Assembly: GCA_018398765.1 (NCBI GenBank)
Contig: JAHBMJ010005744.1
Span: 43,590 to 67,344 of the forward strand
Length of the DNA: 23,755 nt
Direction of reading: 5' to 3'
DNA from: Chromera velia
Taxonomy: Eukaryota; Sar; Chromeraceae
The translations under genes were made by a program, and so were the position numbers. This document shows, piece after piece, positions 22,037 to 23,755 of the stretch (position 1 is its first letter; each line of letters starts with the position of its first letter). The notes beneath the pieces are model-generated. The model did not search any database. It was not told the DNA's origin and saw only the letters and a list, made by a program, of their open reading frames with translations.

Positions 22037-22961
22037 ATTTGGTGAAGCGGGATCGGTGCGTTTGTCCAACTGCTTGCAATGGACCGAGATATAAGTCAGA
22101 ATGTGCCACGGAAATGCTGACAAGAAAGTTTCTTGCAACAGGGCAGTGTGAAAGTTGACAGTTCTGTTGCGCACGAGTCACTTAATTTCAGGCTCGATCC
22201 TCACTGAAGCACACCTATTCTGTATACCCTCCAATCGGACCGACCCTTCCTCTGATTATTGAATAGCTTTGCGTGCTGCTACAAGCTGATCGAGTTTAAC
22301 AGTTGACCATGCATGCAGATTGATCGGTCGATCGATCGATCGAAAATATTATCGATGATCGCGACGTACCGCGAGCATGCATGCAAAACGGGCGCTCGTT
22401 TTTTAGGCACACAATATACTGCGCCCTAGCTATTATAGTTTATAGTTACACATAACAAAAACCTCAATCATCACGTTTATAGTTTGGTCGGGGTATTAGG
22501 TATTAGGTATTAAGGGGGGGTATGGGAGCATCTGCCCGTCCGGGTAGTACCTCCACCCCATACACATGCATCACGCAACTGCTCGGCATTACCCGCCGCA
22601 CGCTACGTGTCTGGTCATGCATACGGTCTATCGGCCCGTTCCCTAGAGTGGTCCTAGATAAAAAACCTCCGGCATGCAGTACCAGTTAATGAGGAAAAAC
22701 AGGCCAAGGCAGAAAACCAACTCATGCTAGGAGGAGAAAAACTCCTACCAAGCACGCTGCATCAACGACCAAGAAGAAGAATGCATCAATTTAGTTAGCA
22801 CAACCTCCTCTAGCTCTAAGAGGAGGGTGCAGCGCCAGACAGTCTTCGACTTCTAAGGCCAGAACCAAATCTCCCTCTCTGCCTCCAGTCACGCTCTCTC
22901 GCTCCAGCCCAGTATATCAGGCCAACATACTCAACCTCCCACTCCTTTACAGATAAGAACA
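22037..22961. other. Spacer upstream of gene B
   Basis: This region should contain gene B's promoter and 5' UTR. It includes a GATCGATC run (22320-22342), GCATGCATGC at 22375-22384 and a three-fold 7-bp tandem GTATTAG at about 22493-22514. I see no gene in it. From about 22660 on it may belong to the 3' part of the decayed retroelement to its right. Confidence 0.45.
22320..22342. repeat. TCGA palindromic tandem repeat
   Basis: Several tandem TCGA units (GATCGGTCGATCGATCGATCGA), each self-complementary, about 290 bases upstream of the gene B start codon. It could form a cruciform or bind a dimeric factor; nothing shows either. Confidence 0.85.
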
Positions 22962-23612
22962 TTATATACAAAGGATGGAAAGATACGCACCCTTAACAGT
23001 GAGAGCAACCGCTGCCTCGTTACTAGGCTCTTTATCGTGCGCCTTCACCCATTGGATGGACACAGTCCCCCCCAGTACCCATTCGTATTCATTGATAAGG
23101 CTGACTAATTTAACAATCAAATCTTGATTGCACACTGGCTTTCCATCAGGTCTTTTCCAGCATTCAACTATCGAATATAGAGAAGCCATCAGACAATTCA
23201 GAACAAGATACAGAGAGTCCGCACCCTGATAGTCTGCCTGCCGACTCTCCCAGAAAACCTGAGGCTCCCTAGGGGTCTGCTACGGGTTCACAAGCCTCAC
23301 TAACCGTCAGACGGGCCCAGGGGTGACTATCGTCATCTGGGGTGGGGGGCTTTCCCGCTTTGTTCGACACCCTTCGATGGCTGTGCCCATTGCCAGGCCT
23401 GCAATCAACATCGTTACTAGGCTACCATCAGATCTCAGTGGGGGTAAAAGGAAGTCAGAAGTTGGGTTCTCACTGGCTCCAGTCACGGAGGGGCACCCAC
23501 TACTACCAGCGGTCAGTTCACTATTACGTTCCCCCCTCAAGGCACTAGGAGCCTGACCACTCAAAGCAGTCCCCTCTGAATAAACCTGTGCAGTGCTACC
23601 AGACTGGGACAC
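22962..23612 (-). pseudogene. Broken RNase H domain of a retroelement (non-LTR type likely)
   Basis: Two adjacent minus-strand frames carry parts of one RNase H fold. The first (23612-23307) contains LRSDGSLVTMLIAGLAMGTA, the usual first catalytic Asp motif (DGS), then stops at TGA 23307. The second, open from about 23280 down to 22962, contains ADSLYLVLNCL (the DS catalytic Asp) and then VSIQWVKAHDKEPSNEAAVA, the WVKAH and NEAAD region. In active RNase H the latter segment carries the fourth acidic residue as NE-x-x-D; here that position is Val. The frame change, the in-frame stop and the lost Asp make this a decayed copy. RNase H domains follow the reverse transcriptase in many LINE elements, so the rest of the element probably lay upstream on the minus strand, beyond the right edge. 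An LTR element or a captured domain is less likely but possible. Confidence 0.7.
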
Positions 23613-23755
23613 AGTCGAGGCTTCAGCAGGTAACCGTGCAGACAGTCGGGAAATCAGACTCCTGCATTGACTAGGGTGTCTGGAAGCATCCGTGTTCTGA
23701 CCTACTCCTAGTTTGTTTAACCAGGAAGAAAGCCAGATGAATGTATATGTATAAA

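Noticed and set aside
1-23755. tRNA, rRNA or other structured RNA genes
   Set aside because: I saw no cloverleaf box A/B pair or rRNA core sequence on either strand by eye; a covariance-model scan would be decisive.

Overview
The window looks like nuclear DNA of an intron-rich unicellular eukaryote. The coding parts are split into many short exons with GT-AG introns, and introns and spacers are packed with microsatellites. The style (alga-like Na+/H+ exchanger, microsatellite-laden introns, retroelement relics) would suit an alveolate such as the chromerid Chromera velia, but that assignment is inference; no rRNA, organelle or other diagnostic marker is present.

Two large genes, both on the minus strand, can be rebuilt exon by exon. 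Gene A (12941 down to 2678) has 16 exons whose phases all agree, giving 4395 nt and 1464 residues. It encodes a CPA1-type Na+/H+ exchanger with an N-terminal leader, a full membrane domain (ATDP, ESLLND and GGLRGALG motifs) and a long cytosolic helical region resembling the SOS1/NhaP branch. That region is interrupted by a roughly 480-residue low-complexity insertion, and the protein stops where SOS1-type proteins would go on into a cyclic-nucleotide-binding-like domain. Gene B (22036 down to 14358) has 15 exons, many only 37-95 nt, giving 2049 nt and 682 residues. I do not recognise its family; it is soluble, charged and largely helical.

Layout: 1-900 low-information DNA with an AT-rich stretch; 920-1117 a small AT-hook ORF (minus); 1101-1361 a CA/CATA microsatellite; 1676-2105 a CATT/CACT tetranucleotide array; 2210-2560 AT-rich; 2678-12941 gene A; 12942-14357 spacer with an AT-rich island; 14358-22036 gene B; 22037-22961 spacer; 22962-23612 a broken RNase H domain of a retroelement (minus).

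The genes lie head to tail, 1.4 kb apart, and nothing shows that they work together. The most unusual signals concern splicing. Of the 29 inferred introns, 17 have GTC rather than GTA/GTG at the donor, several donors open a (GTCA)n tandem repeat, and several microsatellites lie directly against splice sites.
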